Assembly (NCBI GenBank): GCA_965263325.1
Contig: CBDHGY010000002.1
Span: 62,001-126,000 of the forward strand
Direction of reading: 5' to 3'
DNA length: 64,000 bases
DNA from: CBDHGY01 sp965263325
GTDB taxonomy: Bacteria > Pseudomonadota > Alphaproteobacteria > Caulobacterales > Hyphomonadaceae
Shown here: positions 42,134-51,507 of the stretch, piece after piece
Numbering within the stretch: the first letter of the stretch is position 1
Layout of the letters: every line of letters begins with the position of its first letter
The notes under the pieces: generated by a model
What the model saw: the letters and a program-made list of their open reading frames with translations, nothing else
Database searches by the model: none
Told to the model about the DNA's origin: nothing
Translations under genes and position numbers: made by a program

Positions 42134-44457
42134 GCGGCAATAAGGAACGTCGAAATCACTTTCTTCACGCCCGTCTTAAACTCGACTGACAGCTTCGAGC
42201 CTTCAATCATTTTTACGTGGCCATATCCAAACTTGTCATGGAAAACGCGCTGACCAATCGCAAACCCCGAACTGCCGGGATCTGAGTTGGCGATGATTTT
42301 AGCGTCGCCTTCCAAGATGCGCGGGGCAGGCTCGCTCATGCCTTTTTGCGCACGCGCATTTTGTTGCATGCGCCGCCAGCCAGGAGAGGAATACGATGAA
42401 TTGTCTCCGAGGTCTTCGGCCGGACCATTAAAGCCCTCTCCAAATCCAGAGCCCGCCGCCCCGTAACCAGTCTCGCTGACGGCGTCGACATGTTCGTGCG
42501 GGAGCTCATCGACAAAGCGTGACGGTAACACAGATTGCCAGCGCCCGAATATCTGGCGATTTGCAACAAAGGAAATATAGCAGCGTTCTCGCGCCCGCGT
42601 AATGCCGACATATGCAAGTCGGCGTTCTTCTTCGAGCCCTTTCAGGCCATTCTCATCTAGGCTGCGTTTCGATGGGAACACTTCCTCTTCCCAGCCCGGC
42701 AAAAATACCATGGGCCATTCGAGCCCTTTCGCGCCATGCAAGGTGAGAATCTGCACACCGTCCTCAGAGCCAGATGTGTTCGCATCCATTACGAGCTGCA
42801 CATGTTCGAGGAAGGCAGGCAGCGTATCGAATTCGCCCATTGCGCGTATCAGTTCTTTGAGATTGTCGAGCCGAGTTGCCGCTTGCGGGCTCCGATCTTT
42901 GGTGAGCATGTCCGTGTAACCGGACTCTTCGAGAATGATCTCTGCAAGCTCGGTGTGCGGACACCCTCCCGCGAGTTTGTCCCGCCAGCGGTCGAGGCTG
43001 TCGATGAAACCTGTCAGCCCCCGCTTGGCCTTTCCTTTGATTTCATCGGTTTGGAGGATCATCGGGGTTATGGTGCTCAGTGACCGACCATCTGTACGGG
43101 CATATGCCTGCAATTTGGCGATGCTTGCGTTCCCGATGCCGCGTTTTGGAACGTTCACGACGCGCTCAAATGCAAGATCATCGTCGGCTGATCGTATCAG
43201 GCGCAAATACGCCATGGCATCGCGGATTTCTGCGCGCTCGAAAAAGCGCGGACCGCCAATCACCTTGTAGGGAATCCCGAGCATGATAAAGCGTTCTTCA
43301 AACAATCGCATTTGCCAGGATGCACGAACCAGCACAGCGCACTCATCATAGGCACGGCCTGAGGCGCGCCAAGCTTCGACATCATCACCGATGGCGCGGC
43401 TTTCGGCTTCGCCGTCCCAGAGGCCGCGAACTTTTACATGCTCACCGTCATCATCGTCGGTGTGTAAAGTTTTTCCGAGCCGGCCTTTATTGTTTGAAAT
43501 GACGGCGGAAGCAGCTGCCAGAATATGCCGCGTAGAGCGGTAATTGCGCTCCAGGCGAATGACTTTGGCCCCGGGAAAGTCCTTCTCAAATCTGAGAATG
43601 TTGTCGACTTCCGCGCCGCGCCATCCATAGATGGATTGATCATCGTCGCCAACACAGCAAATGTTTCCCGTGCCCTGGGCGAGCAGTCGCAACCATAAAT
43701 ACTGCGCGACATTCGTATCCTGATACTCATCTACGAGGATATATTTGAATTTCGATTGATAATCTTTGAGGACATCCGGATTGTCCTGAAAGATTTTGAT
43801 GTTGTGCAGCAACAGATCGCCGAAGTCGCATGCATTAAGTACGGCAAGCCGGCGCTGATAGACTTCATAGCAAGCGATCGCCTTGCCATCTGCAAACATG
43901 TAGGCGTCTTCATCCGGAACTTTGTCAGGCGTTTGGGCTCGGTTTTTCCAGCCATCAATCAACGCTGCAAGATAGCGCGGTGTCCATCGCTTCGGATCAA
44001 TGTTCTCTGCTTCAATGATTTGTTTGCAAAGCCGGATCTGATCATCGGTATCAAGTATCGTGAAGCTTGGTTTCAAGCCAACAAGCTCAGCATGCTTGCG
44101 CAGGATTTGGTTTGAGATCGAGTGGAACGTGCCAAGCCAGCGAAGCCCCTCGGACTGATCCCCAAGGATTGCCATCGCTCGTTCGCGCATTTCGCGCGCG
44201 GCTTTGTTTGTAAATGTCACAGTTAGCGTTTGCGACGGCCAGGCAAGGCGCGACTGGATAATATGAGCAAGCCGCGTTGTTAATACGCGCGTCTTCCCCG
44301 TGCCTGCTCCCGCCAGCACGAGGAGAGGTCCATCGGTTGTTTCAACCGCTTCGCTTTGTTCGGGATTGAGCCCGTCTAGATAGGCGGCCTCCGCCTGCGC
44401 ACCAGGGGCGCGCGCGGCAGCCATTTCAGAGATGGAGAGTTGGCGATTCGCTGTCAT
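42130..44457 (-). CDS. uvrD: UvrD/PcrA-type DNA helicase
   Basis: A superfamily 1A 3'-5' helicase for excision and mismatch repair. The Q motif (LNPEQSEAV), Walker A GAGTGKT (50-56), VDEYQDTN (motif II), GDDDQSIYGWRGA (III), ERNYRST (IV) and LTLHGAKGLEW (V) are all present. The C-terminal 45 residues form the small Tudor-like domain (RVFHDKFGYGHV) that contacts RNA polymerase in PcrA/UvrD. 775 residues. It serves together with the MutL of this window. Confidence 0.95.
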   Translation of the reverse strand: MTANRQLSISEMAAARAPGAQAEAAYLDGLNPEQSEAVETTDGPLLVLAGAGTGKTRVLTTRLAHIIQSRLAWPSQTLTVTFTNKAAREMRERAMAILGDQSEGLRWLGTFHSISNQILRKHAELVGLKPSFTILDTDDQIRLCKQIIEAENIDPKRWTPRYLAALIDGWKNRAQTPDKVPDEDAYMFADGKAIACYEVYQRRLAVLNACDFGDLLLHNIKIFQDNPDVLKDYQSKFKYILVDEYQDTNVAQYLWLRLLAQGTGNICCVGDDDQSIYGWRGAEVDNILRFEKDFPGAKVIRLERNYRSTRHILAAASAVISNNKGRLGKTLHTDDDDGEHVKVRGLWDGEAESRAIGDDVEAWRASGRAYDECAVLVRASWQMRLFEERFIMLGIPYKVIGGPRFFERAEIRDAMAYLRLIRSADDDLAFERVVNVPKRGIGNASIAKLQAYARTDGRSLSTITPMILQTDEIKGKAKRGLTGFIDSLDRWRDKLAGGCPHTELAEIILEESGYTDMLTKDRSPQAATRLDNLKELIRAMGEFDTLPAFLEHVQLVMDANTSGSEDGVQILTLHGAKGLEWPMVFLPGWEEEVFPSKRSLDENGLKGLEEERRLAYVGITRARERCYISFVANRQIFGRWQSVLPSRFVDELPHEHVDAVSETGYGAAGSGFGEGFNGPAEDLGDNSSYSSPGWRRMQQNARAQKGMSEPAPRILEGDAKIIANSDPGSSGFAIGQRVFHDKFGYGHVKMIEGSKLSVEFKTGVKKVISTFLIAA

Positions 44458-44791
44458 TCAGCGCTTATAGCAGGGTTTTATTTCATGTGCGCTCCTTAAC
44501 GAGCACTGGTACCTCTGACGCGCTCTAACACCGGCTCAAATTCCACAATTCTACCTAGATATTTAAAGTTCATGACAATTCAATCAACTCAACGTAGGCG
44601 TTTTGCTCCTTGCGTTTAAACTGAATAAGACCGAACAAAAACGGAATTTTTCAACTTATACCAAAACAGATATGTGGAAATCAGCCGGAATTCGTTGAAA
44701 TAAAAAGGGCGATCATGGAACTCATAAGAGATCTTTTCAGAGATCACTATTCAGATGGGAATTTGGGCTGAGCAGGAATTATTCTGCATTC
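44458..44791. other. Gene-free stretch upstream of uvrD
   Basis: AT-rich sequence with stop codons in all frames. It probably contains the uvrD promoter near 44460-44560 and degraded upstream remains of the RTX gene whose 3' end lies at 44792-45004. I found no clear motif. Confidence 0.4.
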
Positions 44792-45004
44792 AGAAACGAC
44801 ACCATTACTAATTTTTACGACACGAATAATGCCGAGCGGTTAAATCTGTCCGGCGTCGATGCGATCACTGATTTTCAGGATCTCATCGATAATCATATGA
44901 ACCAAATTGGCGCGGATGTCGTGATCAATGACGGCCTTGGAAACACGATTACGTTGCTTGGTGTTACCTTGTCAGATCTCGATGCAGTGGATTTTGTCTT
45001 TTAG
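44792..45004 (+). pseudogene. C-terminal fragment of an RTX/type I-secreted protein
   Basis: Seventy codons in one frame end in DLDAVDFVF and a stop. NDTITNF, LNLSGVDAITDF, a QDLIDNH helix, and NDGLGNTITLLGVTLSDLD are the standard C-terminal run of haemolysin-type calcium-binding proteins exported by type I systems. The frame is open only to 44699 and has no start codon or signal-bearing upstream domain, and no GGxGxD nonapeptide repeats are found upstream. It is therefore the 3' relic of a lost exoprotein gene. No ABC exporter is in the window. Confidence 0.78.
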
Positions 45005-45079
45005 GCTCATTGACGAACCCGTAGGCAAGTAAGTTGTATTGTTTGCCCCAGATAAGCTCAGCCTCCAGGCTGCGCGCGC

Positions 45080-45616
45080 TTATTTCTGGAAACTGATCGT
45101 GACTTCACCGATCCGAATGCCGTACCGCGAGACATAAGCGCGATTTATGAGCACGCCGTCTTCGAGCAAATACATCCAGTCGTCGAAACCAACTTTCCAG
45201 ATTTTGCCGTTAACGCTAAGGTCAACTTTGTATTTCCAATTGAATGCGTTTCCAGCTGTCTTGCCAATCGCAAACCCGGGTACATCGCCAGCGGTTCCTC
45301 GATAATTGCCATCGCCAAGAATATCGATCACCCAAACCCGGGTTTCTCGCTCGCCGTCATTATAGATAAAGTCTTCTTTGAGGGTGAGCTGGTCTTTGTT
45401 CACTGTGCCAGTGATGTCGACCTTGAAGGTTCTTCGGACTTTCCCGAAGCGATCTTCGAATACACCATATGCCGTCGTGTTACCGAGAAAGTATTCTTCT
45501 AGTACCAATTCGCGCGGCGCATTCTCCGCATACTGAGTTATATCAGTGGAGGCACATCCGGTTGTGCTGGCGGCTGTGGCCGCAACCGCAGCGGTTATAA
45601 CGGATTTGCTTTTCAT
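45080..45616 (-). CDS. DUF3833 family lipoprotein
   Basis: A 178-residue predicted lipoprotein: signal peptide with lipobox TTGC near residue 21, then the DUF3833 pattern LEEYFLGNTTAYGVFEDRFGKV, YNDGERETRVW and GDVPGFAIGKTAGNAFNW. It is expected in the outer or inner membrane, facing the periplasm; function is unknown. An imperfect CAGGAA lies before the ATG. Upstream on the same strand is the structured RNA region ending in a terminator-like stem, which could be its control leader. Confidence 0.87.
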   Translation of the reverse strand: MKSKSVITAAVAATAASTTGCASTDITQYAENAPRELVLEEYFLGNTTAYGVFEDRFGKVRRTFKVDITGTVNKDQLTLKEDFIYNDGERETRVWVIDILGDGNYRGTAGDVPGFAIGKTAGNAFNWKYKVDLSVNGKIWKVGFDDWMYLLEDGVLINRAYVSRYGIRIGEVTISFQK

Positions 45617-45730
45617 TGGCTTCGTTCCTGAGTTTGCCCTCTTTACGCAAATGAACGGCGAATGGATGTGAGAAACTTTCCAGCTCGGAAAGCGCCATAC
45701 ACTGATTATTTTTTGGAACGCTTTCCTCCG

Positions 45731-45967
45731 AAAAGGTCTGTAACGATCGTTGCGCGTAATCGTTACAGACCAAGGGGCTCTAGGCCCCTAAGGGAGGATT
45801 CAGCCAAAACAGCTGAACAATCAGCCGGCAACCAGGGCACAGGTTGCGAGCTGGTAGATGAAACGAGTGAAATGGCCCGGGTGGGCAACCCGGTAACCGA
45901 TAAAGTGTCGTGCGTCCCTTTAATGAGCCTCACGCCTTATCGGCATGTGTCCCCTCATTTCGGTTAC
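45731..45967 (-). ncRNA. Candidate structured RNA (leader or sRNA) ending in a terminator
   Basis: Read on the minus strand, a possible promoter (TTGCTT 45996-45991, 17 bases, TATTTT 45973-45968) precedes a chain of stems: GTAACCGA/TCGGTTAC (45967-45960 with 45900-45893), CCGGGT/ACCCGG (45893-45877), GCAACC/GGTTGC (45847-45828), TTCAGC/GCTGAA (45817-45799), AGGGGC/GCCCCT (45789-45773) and a perfect 13-pair stem (45771-45735) followed by UUUU. CTTTATCGG/CCGATAAGG can replace the first stem, giving alternative folds. No known riboswitch motif was recognised. It could control the DUF3833 gene 115 bases downstream or be a free sRNA. Confidence 0.5.
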
Positions 45968-46034
45968 AAAATAACGACCAGTTGTCGCCGAAGCAACCTT
46001 AAAGTTGTTTTATGAAAAAACTTCAACGATTGCT

Positions 46035-47144
46035 TTAGGTTAGGGTTGTTAAGGATCCTGCATCATAGTCCTGAAGCTCAGAATGGCGACCCTCTTTGAT
46101 TTTTGTTGCCCAATTCGGATCCTGTAACAGAGCTCTGCCGACGGCAACCAAATCGTACTCGCCTCGGTCCAGGCGCTCGCAGACATCATCCAGGGAGCTT
46201 ACTCCGGAGCCTTCGCCCCTAAACGCATTTACGAAGTCAGAAGACAGGCCCACCGAACCCACCGTTATCGTTGGCTTGCCGGTCAACTTTTTGGTCCAGC
46301 CTGCGAGGTTCAAGCCGGTTTCCCCATCGATTTCAGGAAACTCTGGTTCTTGGTAGCGTCTTTGCGAACAGTGAATGATGTCGACGCCCGCATCAACGAA
46401 TACGCCGAGGAATGCATCTAGTTCCTGCGGAGTATGGGCAAGGCGGACTTTGTAATCCTGTTGCTTCCACTGTGACCATCGAAGAATAATGGGCATATCT
46501 TCGCCAACCTGTTTGCGAACTTCGGCGATCACTTCACCGGCAAATGTTGCTCGCCCAACAAGATCGCCGCCATATTTGTCTTCGCGAACATTCATTACCC
46601 CCCAAAAGAACTCATCGATCAGGTAACCATGCGCTCCGTGTATCTCGATACAATCAAAACCAAGTTTCTTGGCTTCGCCAGCGGCGTTGGCATAGGCCAT
46701 CACCATATCTGCCACTTCTTCTTCCGTTGGCGCTTCTTGGACTTTTTTACCGCTATGCGTCACACCAGAAGGGCCGTCTGAAATAGCATCTGGATTTCGA
46801 CCCGTTCCCGGTTTTCGCATCATCCCTTGATGCCATATCTGCGGAGCGATTTTTCCGCCTGCCGCGTGCACTCTGTCAGCAACATTTTTCCAGCCAGCGA
46901 GTGCAACATCTCCATGAAAAACCGGCACGCGTGGATCGTTCGAAGCTCCGCCGCGATTGACAGTCGTACCTTCCGTAATAATGAGGCCGACATCGGCGGC
47001 AGCGCGGCGCTCATAATAAGCTGCTACGTCTTCACCGGGAATGCCGTCGGGAGAAAAGCTGCGCGTCATAGGAGCCATGACGATCCGATTAGCGATCGTC
47101 ATACCGCGGCACGAAAATGGCTGAAAAAGCGATGAGGTCGACAT
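46035..47144 (-). CDS. Old yellow enzyme family NADH:flavin oxidoreductase
   Basis: A 369-residue FMN-dependent TIM-barrel ene-reductase. LFQPFSCRGMTIANRIVMAP is the family N-terminus, IEIHGAHGYLIDEFFW carries the His pair that binds substrate, and VAVGRALLQDPNWATKI is the phosphate-binding end. It likely reduces activated C=C bonds with NAD(P)H. ATG 47144 is preferred over the TTG at 47150, with GGGAG nine bases upstream. Confidence 0.92.
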   Translation of the reverse strand: MSTSSLFQPFSCRGMTIANRIVMAPMTRSFSPDGIPGEDVAAYYERRAAADVGLIITEGTTVNRGGASNDPRVPVFHGDVALAGWKNVADRVHAAGGKIAPQIWHQGMMRKPGTGRNPDAISDGPSGVTHSGKKVQEAPTEEEVADMVMAYANAAGEAKKLGFDCIEIHGAHGYLIDEFFWGVMNVREDKYGGDLVGRATFAGEVIAEVRKQVGEDMPIILRWSQWKQQDYKVRLAHTPQELDAFLGVFVDAGVDIIHCSQRRYQEPEFPEIDGETGLNLAGWTKKLTGKPTITVGSVGLSSDFVNAFRGEGSGVSSLDDVCERLDRGEYDLVAVGRALLQDPNWATKIKEGRHSELQDYDAGSLTTLT

Positions 47145-47295
47145 CGTCAAATACTCCCAATTGGTGAACCTTGTCGCTTTCTGGGCAGCAATTATGGTCG
47201 GGTCAACATATCCTAGCGGAAGTTGTGGCGCGTTTGTTCAGGCACTATTCAAGTATTCAAGCGCACAGTTACTGAAATCGCAAAGGAGTGACGCA

Positions 47296-48360
47296 ATGGG
47301 ACGCAAACTCGCAGCAGTTTTTGGAGCTGGCATCTTTCTCTCGGCCTGCGCTACTCCCGGGATTGACTACGAGGCGCGTATTATGCCGACGGCTCCAGAG
47401 GCGGCTGAGCTCCGCACTATTTCGGTCGAACCGTTTGCAGGTCCCTCGGGAAGCTGGTTTGCGGGTCGCCTCGAAAGCGTTTTAGCGTCAGCCCAGTTCG
47501 ATGGGGCTTATTGGTTTGATGTGTCCGCAGGGAACTATTCATCGGCTGAGACCGAGGGCGTGTATTCCGGCTTTGTCGAGATAACAGATGTCGACGAGCA
47601 CTTTTCCGAACACTATGAAGAGCGCTGCGTCAAACGCGAAAAAGATGAAGACGGCAACAAGACATGCGTGAAATGGAAAGAATTCGTCGAATATTGCGTT
47701 TCGACGGATGTGCATGTTTCGGCTTTTGTCGAGCTACGCGATGCGGCGACGAACAACATCGTGTTTAACGCGTCATATCCCGGTTCAGCGCGCGATCACA
47801 ATTGTACAGAATACCGTGTTGGCCGCGGTCCGGGGTCCCATGCGTATATCTTAGAATCGTTTATCGGGTCTGCTCTCGGATTTGACAGTCTTGGATATGG
47901 CTATGGCAGTCCGGGCGCGCTCGTGCGTGAAGCATTGTCTGACACACTTGGACCAATCCGGCGGGATGTTGCGCCGCGTAATGCTACCGTGCGTGCGAAA
48001 TTCGTCACAAAACCGGTAGATCCTATCGTTAAGTCGGACCCGCGCTTCAAGGAGGCAGTTCGCTTGGGGCGCAGCGATCCGTTCGCATCCTGCGGGCTTT
48101 GGGCGGTGCTTGGCGAGACTTATCCCTCAGCGCCATCGGTTACACATAATCTGGGGGCATGTTCGGAAGCATCCGGAAATTATGGTGAAGCCCAGAGGCT
48201 GTATGCTGAAGCCAACGAAATTGCCCGGCAAACACCCGGAGCGGCTGATGTGTTTGAGCGCCTGAATTCTTCACTCTCACAAATCTCAGAGCGTCGTTCT
48301 GATGTGATTTCGCTGGAGCGTCTCACCGGCGAGGAAGCACCAGCGGCACCTGACAGCTAA
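47296..48360 (+). CDS. Lipoprotein of unknown function with C-terminal TPR-like segment
   Basis: A 354-residue predicted lipoprotein with lipobox LSAC near residue 17. The body (residues about 35-250) has a Cys-rich loop (EERCVKRE, KTCVKWKE, EYCVST) that could hold disulphides. The end (about 270-330) reads as a TPR-like helix pair (GLWAVLGETYPSAPSVTHNL, NYGEAQRLYAEANEIA). AAGGAG lies seven bases before ATG 47296, so the frame from 47161 is not used. Convergent with rsmD, four-base overlap. Confidence 0.75.
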   Translation: MGRKLAAVFGAGIFLSACATPGIDYEARIMPTAPEAAELRTISVEPFAGPSGSWFAGRLESVLASAQFDGAYWFDVSAGNYSSAETEGVYSGFVEITDVDEHFSEHYEERCVKREKDEDGNKTCVKWKEFVEYCVSTDVHVSAFVELRDAATNNIVFNASYPGSARDHNCTEYRVGRGPGSHAYILESFIGSALGFDSLGYGYGSPGALVREALSDTLGPIRRDVAPRNATVRAKFVTKPVDPIVKSDPRFKEAVRLGRSDPFASCGLWAVLGETYPSAPSVTHNLGACSEASGNYGEAQRLYAEANEIARQTPGAADVFERLNSSLSQISERRSDVISLERLTGEEAPAAPDS

Positions 48361-48917
48361 TCCTTGCGAATAAACCAGATCTTTGCCGCTCCGTATTCGC
48401 GATCTTCTAAAATGCTCCAATCTGCGGCATTGAGCGTTTCCTTCGATCCGGTTTCGACAATTGCAATTGCACCATCTGCGAGCCAGCCACCTGTATTGAG
48501 CGCATTGAGACTCGGTTCGGCTAGCTCATTTGCGTAAGGCGGATCGAGGAAGGCAAGATCGAACGGACCGCCGAGATGGCTCGGCATTTCGCCAAGCGCA
48601 GTTGCCGAGCGCCTGTGAATGCGTGTCGTTCCAGTCAATTGCAGCGTTTCGACGTTTTTTCGGATCGCGGCGCGAGCCGCTGCATCTGTCTCGACAAACA
48701 GGCAAAAGCCAGCTCCACGCGACATTGCTTCCAAGCCGAGCGCACCTGAGCCCGCAAATAGATCGATTGCGCGTGCGCTTTCGATGGCAGGGGCCCAGTC
48801 GGCATGTGTGAGAATGTTAAACACAGCCTCGCGTGTTCGGTCCGCCGTCGGCCGCGTTCCGCGTCCCTTGGGGGCTGAAATCGGACGACCTTTGAATGAG
48901 CCGGAGACAATGCGCAT
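48357..48917 (-). CDS. rsmD: 16S rRNA (guanine-966-N2)-methyltransferase
   Basis: A 186-residue class I methyltransferase. GTRPTADRTREAVFNIL is the signature N-terminal segment, DLFAGSGALGLEAMSRGA the SAM loop, and LDPPYA the catalytic (D/N)PPY. It modifies G966 of 16S rRNA during 30S assembly. Complete and of standard length. Confidence 0.95.
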   Translation of the reverse strand: MRIVSGSFKGRPISAPKGRGTRPTADRTREAVFNILTHADWAPAIESARAIDLFAGSGALGLEAMSRGAGFCLFVETDAAARAAIRKNVETLQLTGTTRIHRRSATALGEMPSHLGGPFDLAFLDPPYANELAEPSLNALNTGGWLADGAIAIVETGSKETLNAADWSILEDREYGAAKIWFIRKD

Positions 48918-49021
48918 ACAGCGGCTCTAGCGGTTCGATACTGAGAATTGAACCCTCCGTATTAAGCAGATGTCAGTTTTGTCACGGTAAAATCTCACCG
49001 GAAATTAGGGATGATATACGC

Positions 49022-49678
49022 ATGCGTATGCTGTTTTTAGCTGCTGTTCTTTCTTTATCTGCCTGTGGCAAGGCGAATGAGGCGTCTGAACCGGTCGACA
49101 CATTTGTGCTGGGTGAGCCGCAATACAAACAGCCAAACGTCAAACAAACGACGCGCGCCTATAAAGCGGCTTTCACGGTCGCAAAATCATATAAGCCTGA
49201 AGTCGAAACTGCGGTCGATGTAAAAGATGTTGCGCTTGGTCATCGCCAGGCGATTGCTAACGCGGAGGCAATTCTCAGTGCGCCGAGGGCGGCAAAGGAA
49301 AACAGCGCCGCGCAGACTAAATACTTCAAAGGCATCCGCACCGTTAAAACTGAAGACTGCAATTGGTCCCGTATCTCACAAGGCGCGAAAGACAATTTCT
49401 TGTACTCTGAGCAGGACGCTGAGATGGAGCGTGGCTGGCTCTGTCTATCGACCATTACGCTGAAGCTTTGCCCGAAATGTGATCGGGAGGAAATCGCAGG
49501 AGTGATGCTTTTTGCACAGCGCGATTCTGAGTGGCTCTATCTCGGTGGACGCGAATATGATGCCGAACATGGGATTGGATGCTCCTGGAAGAATTTCCTC
49601 GGAACTGACAGCATGCCATCTAATGGACTAAATTGTGTCGAGCCGGCCAATCAGCCGTGGCCGCTCACAGGATCCTGA
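49022..49678 (+). CDS. Lipoprotein of unknown function
   Basis: A 218-residue predicted lipoprotein with lipobox LSAC near residue 14. The mature chain has several Cys, including TLKLCPKCDRE and HGIGCSWK, suggesting disulphides or a metal site. No family recognised. ATG 49022 is supported by TAGGGA upstream and the immediate signal peptide; an extended frame from 48896 overlaps rsmD. It is 91 bases ahead of murA on the same strand. Confidence 0.65.
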   Translation: MRMLFLAAVLSLSACGKANEASEPVDTFVLGEPQYKQPNVKQTTRAYKAAFTVAKSYKPEVETAVDVKDVALGHRQAIANAEAILSAPRAAKENSAAQTKYFKGIRTVKTEDCNWSRISQGAKDNFLYSEQDAEMERGWLCLSTITLKLCPKCDREEIAGVMLFAQRDSEWLYLGGREYDAEHGIGCSWKNFLGTDSMPSNGLNCVEPANQPWPLTGS

Positions 49679-49769
49679 ACCTCAGACGTCACAATTCATA
49701 AACATCTAAGGCAGGTTCCGCCGCATTCTGGCCTTTCCCCTGACGAGAACACTCGTATATGTGCCCGTC

Positions 49770-51038
49770 ATGGACAGATTAATTATCAAAGGCGGCGAAC
49801 CGCTTCATGGAACCATCCCGATTTCCGGGGCGAAGAATTCCGCGCTGAAACTCATGGCGGCCTGCTTGCTGACAGATCAGCCGCTCACTCTTAGAAATAT
49901 GCCAAATTTGCGAGATACGCGCTTTCTGGCCGAGCTTTTGGGAACGTTAGGCGTCGAGGTATACTGGCCCAAGGGTGAAACCACGTGCCGATTTAACGCT
50001 GCAACACTGACATCGACGATCGCGCCATATGAGCAAGTCAGAAAAATGCGAGCGAGTTTTAACGTGCTAGGTCCACTGCTGGCGCGGGAAGGACACGCAA
50101 CAGTCTCCTTGCCAGGCGGCTGCGCGATTGGTGCGCGGCCAGTTGATCTTCACCTTCAAGCATTCGAAGCAATGGGCGCTGACCTCAAAATTGAGGAAGG
50201 CTATGTAAAAGCGGCAGCAATTCATGGTTTGAAGGGGGCGCACATTTCTTTCCGCTTCGCCTCTGTTGGCGCAACCGAACACGCTATACTCGCCGCCACT
50301 TTAGCTAAAGGCACGACCATCCTCGAAAACGCTGCACGCGAGCCAGAAATCGCTGACTTGGCGAACTGCCTGAATACAATGGGTGCCAAGATTAGCGGCG
50401 CTGGAAGCGGCAAGATTACGATCGAAGGTGTCGATAAGCTTTCCGGTGCGGACTATGATGTTATGCCAGATCGAATCGAAGCGGGAACCTACGCCATGGC
50501 TGCTGCTGCTGCAGGCGGCGAAGTGACACTCACCGGAGCCCCGGTTGAGGCGCTCGGCTCATTGATGAGTCACATGCGCCGCGCAGGAATTACCGTTGAG
50601 AGCGATAAAGATACAATTCGAATTGCGCGAAACGGAGCCCGACTGCAGGCCGTAAATGTTGAAACCGCGCCGCATCCCGGATTTCCAACCGATTTGCAGG
50701 CCCAGTTTATGGCGCTGATGTCGACCGCAGAAGGAACTTCGGTGATTCGAGAGAACATTTTCGAAAATCGCTTTATGCATGCTCCCGAGCTTTCGCGTCT
50801 CGGGGCGGATATTCAAGTTCGGGGACAGGAAGCCATCGTGAACGGGGTTGAGCAGCTCAAAGGCGCGCCTGTTATGGCGACAGACCTGCGCGCCTCTGTC
50901 TCGCTTGTCATTGCTGGGCTTGTCGCCGAGGGTGAGACTGTGGTGAACAGAATTTATCACCTCGACCGCGGGTTCGAACGACTGGAAGAGAAGCTATCGG
51001 CTTGCGGAGCCAGCGTAGAACGGGCAAGCGGAGACTAA
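49770..51038 (+). CDS. murA: UDP-N-acetylglucosamine 1-carboxyvinyltransferase
   Basis: The first committed step of peptidoglycan synthesis: transfer of enolpyruvate to UDP-GlcNAc. [12 protein letters not shown] is the N-terminal signature, and Cys118 in SLPGGCAIG is the residue that reacts with PEP and fosfomycin, so sensitivity is expected. 422 residues. ATG 49770 is chosen over GTG 49761. It opens the murA-DUF2948-hisD-UPF0262 run. Confidence 0.97.
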   Translation: MDRLIIKGGEPLHGTIPISGAKNSALKLMAACLLTDQPLTLRNMPNLRDTRFLAELLGTLGVEVYWPKGETTCRFNAATLTSTIAPYEQVRKMRASFNVLGPLLAREGHATVSLPGGCAIGARPVDLHLQAFEAMGADLKIEEGYVKAAAIHGLKGAHISFRFASVGATEHAILAATLAKGTTILENAAREPEIADLANCLNTMGAKISGAGSGKITIEGVDKLSGADYDVMPDRIEAGTYAMAAAAAGGEVTLTGAPVEALGSLMSHMRRAGITVESDKDTIRIARNGARLQAVNVETAPHPGFPTDLQAQFMALMSTAEGTSVIRENIFENRFMHAPELSRLGADIQVRGQEAIVNGVEQLKGAPVMATDLRASVSLVIAGLVAEGETVVNRIYHLDRGFERLEEKLSACGASVERASGD

Positions 51039-51060
51039 CTAAGCTTCGAAGGGCTGCTAA

Positions 51061-51507
51061 ATGGCCGAAAACACCGGGTTGCGCTTGATCGCAGAAACGC
51101 CAGATGACCTGCCAGTTATCTCGGCGGCGGTTCAAGATGCCGTCACAAAAATCCGAAATATTAAGTATCAGGCAAAGAAACGCCGTTTCTCGATTGAGCT
51201 AAATCGCTTTCGTTGGGAAGCAGGGCAGGACGCCCGCAAGGAGCGGGTCCGCACTCTGCTCGCATTTGATGGCGTTCTGGGCGTAAAGTCGAATGGCATC
51301 GCGAAAACAGACCGCGAACTCATTATTTCAGTTCTATCGCTTGAGTGGAAACCTGATGATGAGCCGCCAGGTGGCACTCTTCTGGTCCGGTTGGCAGGTG
51401 ATGGCGAGTTCCAGATCACCGTTGAAGCGATCGATGTGACGCTGCTTGATAGCGAATATGTCTGGCCCACGCGAAAGCGGCCTGACCACGATCGGAGACG
51501 GCGATAA
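51061..51507 (+). CDS. DUF2948 family protein
   Basis: A 148-residue protein with the family layout: DLPVISAAVQDAV, then RRFSIELNRFRWE, RVRTLLAFDGVLGVKSNGI and a basic tail. The function is unknown. It is found between murA and hisD in many Alphaproteobacteria. Its stop and the hisD start share one base (TAATG). Confidence 0.9.
   Translation: MAENTGLRLIAETPDDLPVISAAVQDAVTKIRNIKYQAKKRRFSIELNRFRWEAGQDARKERVRTLLAFDGVLGVKSNGIAKTDRELIISVLSLEWKPDDEPPGGTLLVRLAGDGEFQITVEAIDVTLLDSEYVWPTRKRPDHDRRRR

Noticed and set aside
45662..46015. 117-codon plus-strand ORF and a 76-codon minus-strand ORF (45543-45773)
   Set aside because: They cross the stem-loop region, overlap the DUF3833 gene or its leader, and show no domain or signal peptide; the RNA reading explains the sequence better.
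47161..47295. N-terminal extension of the TPR-like lipoprotein
   Set aside because: The lipobox signal peptide and AAGGAG both point to ATG 47296.
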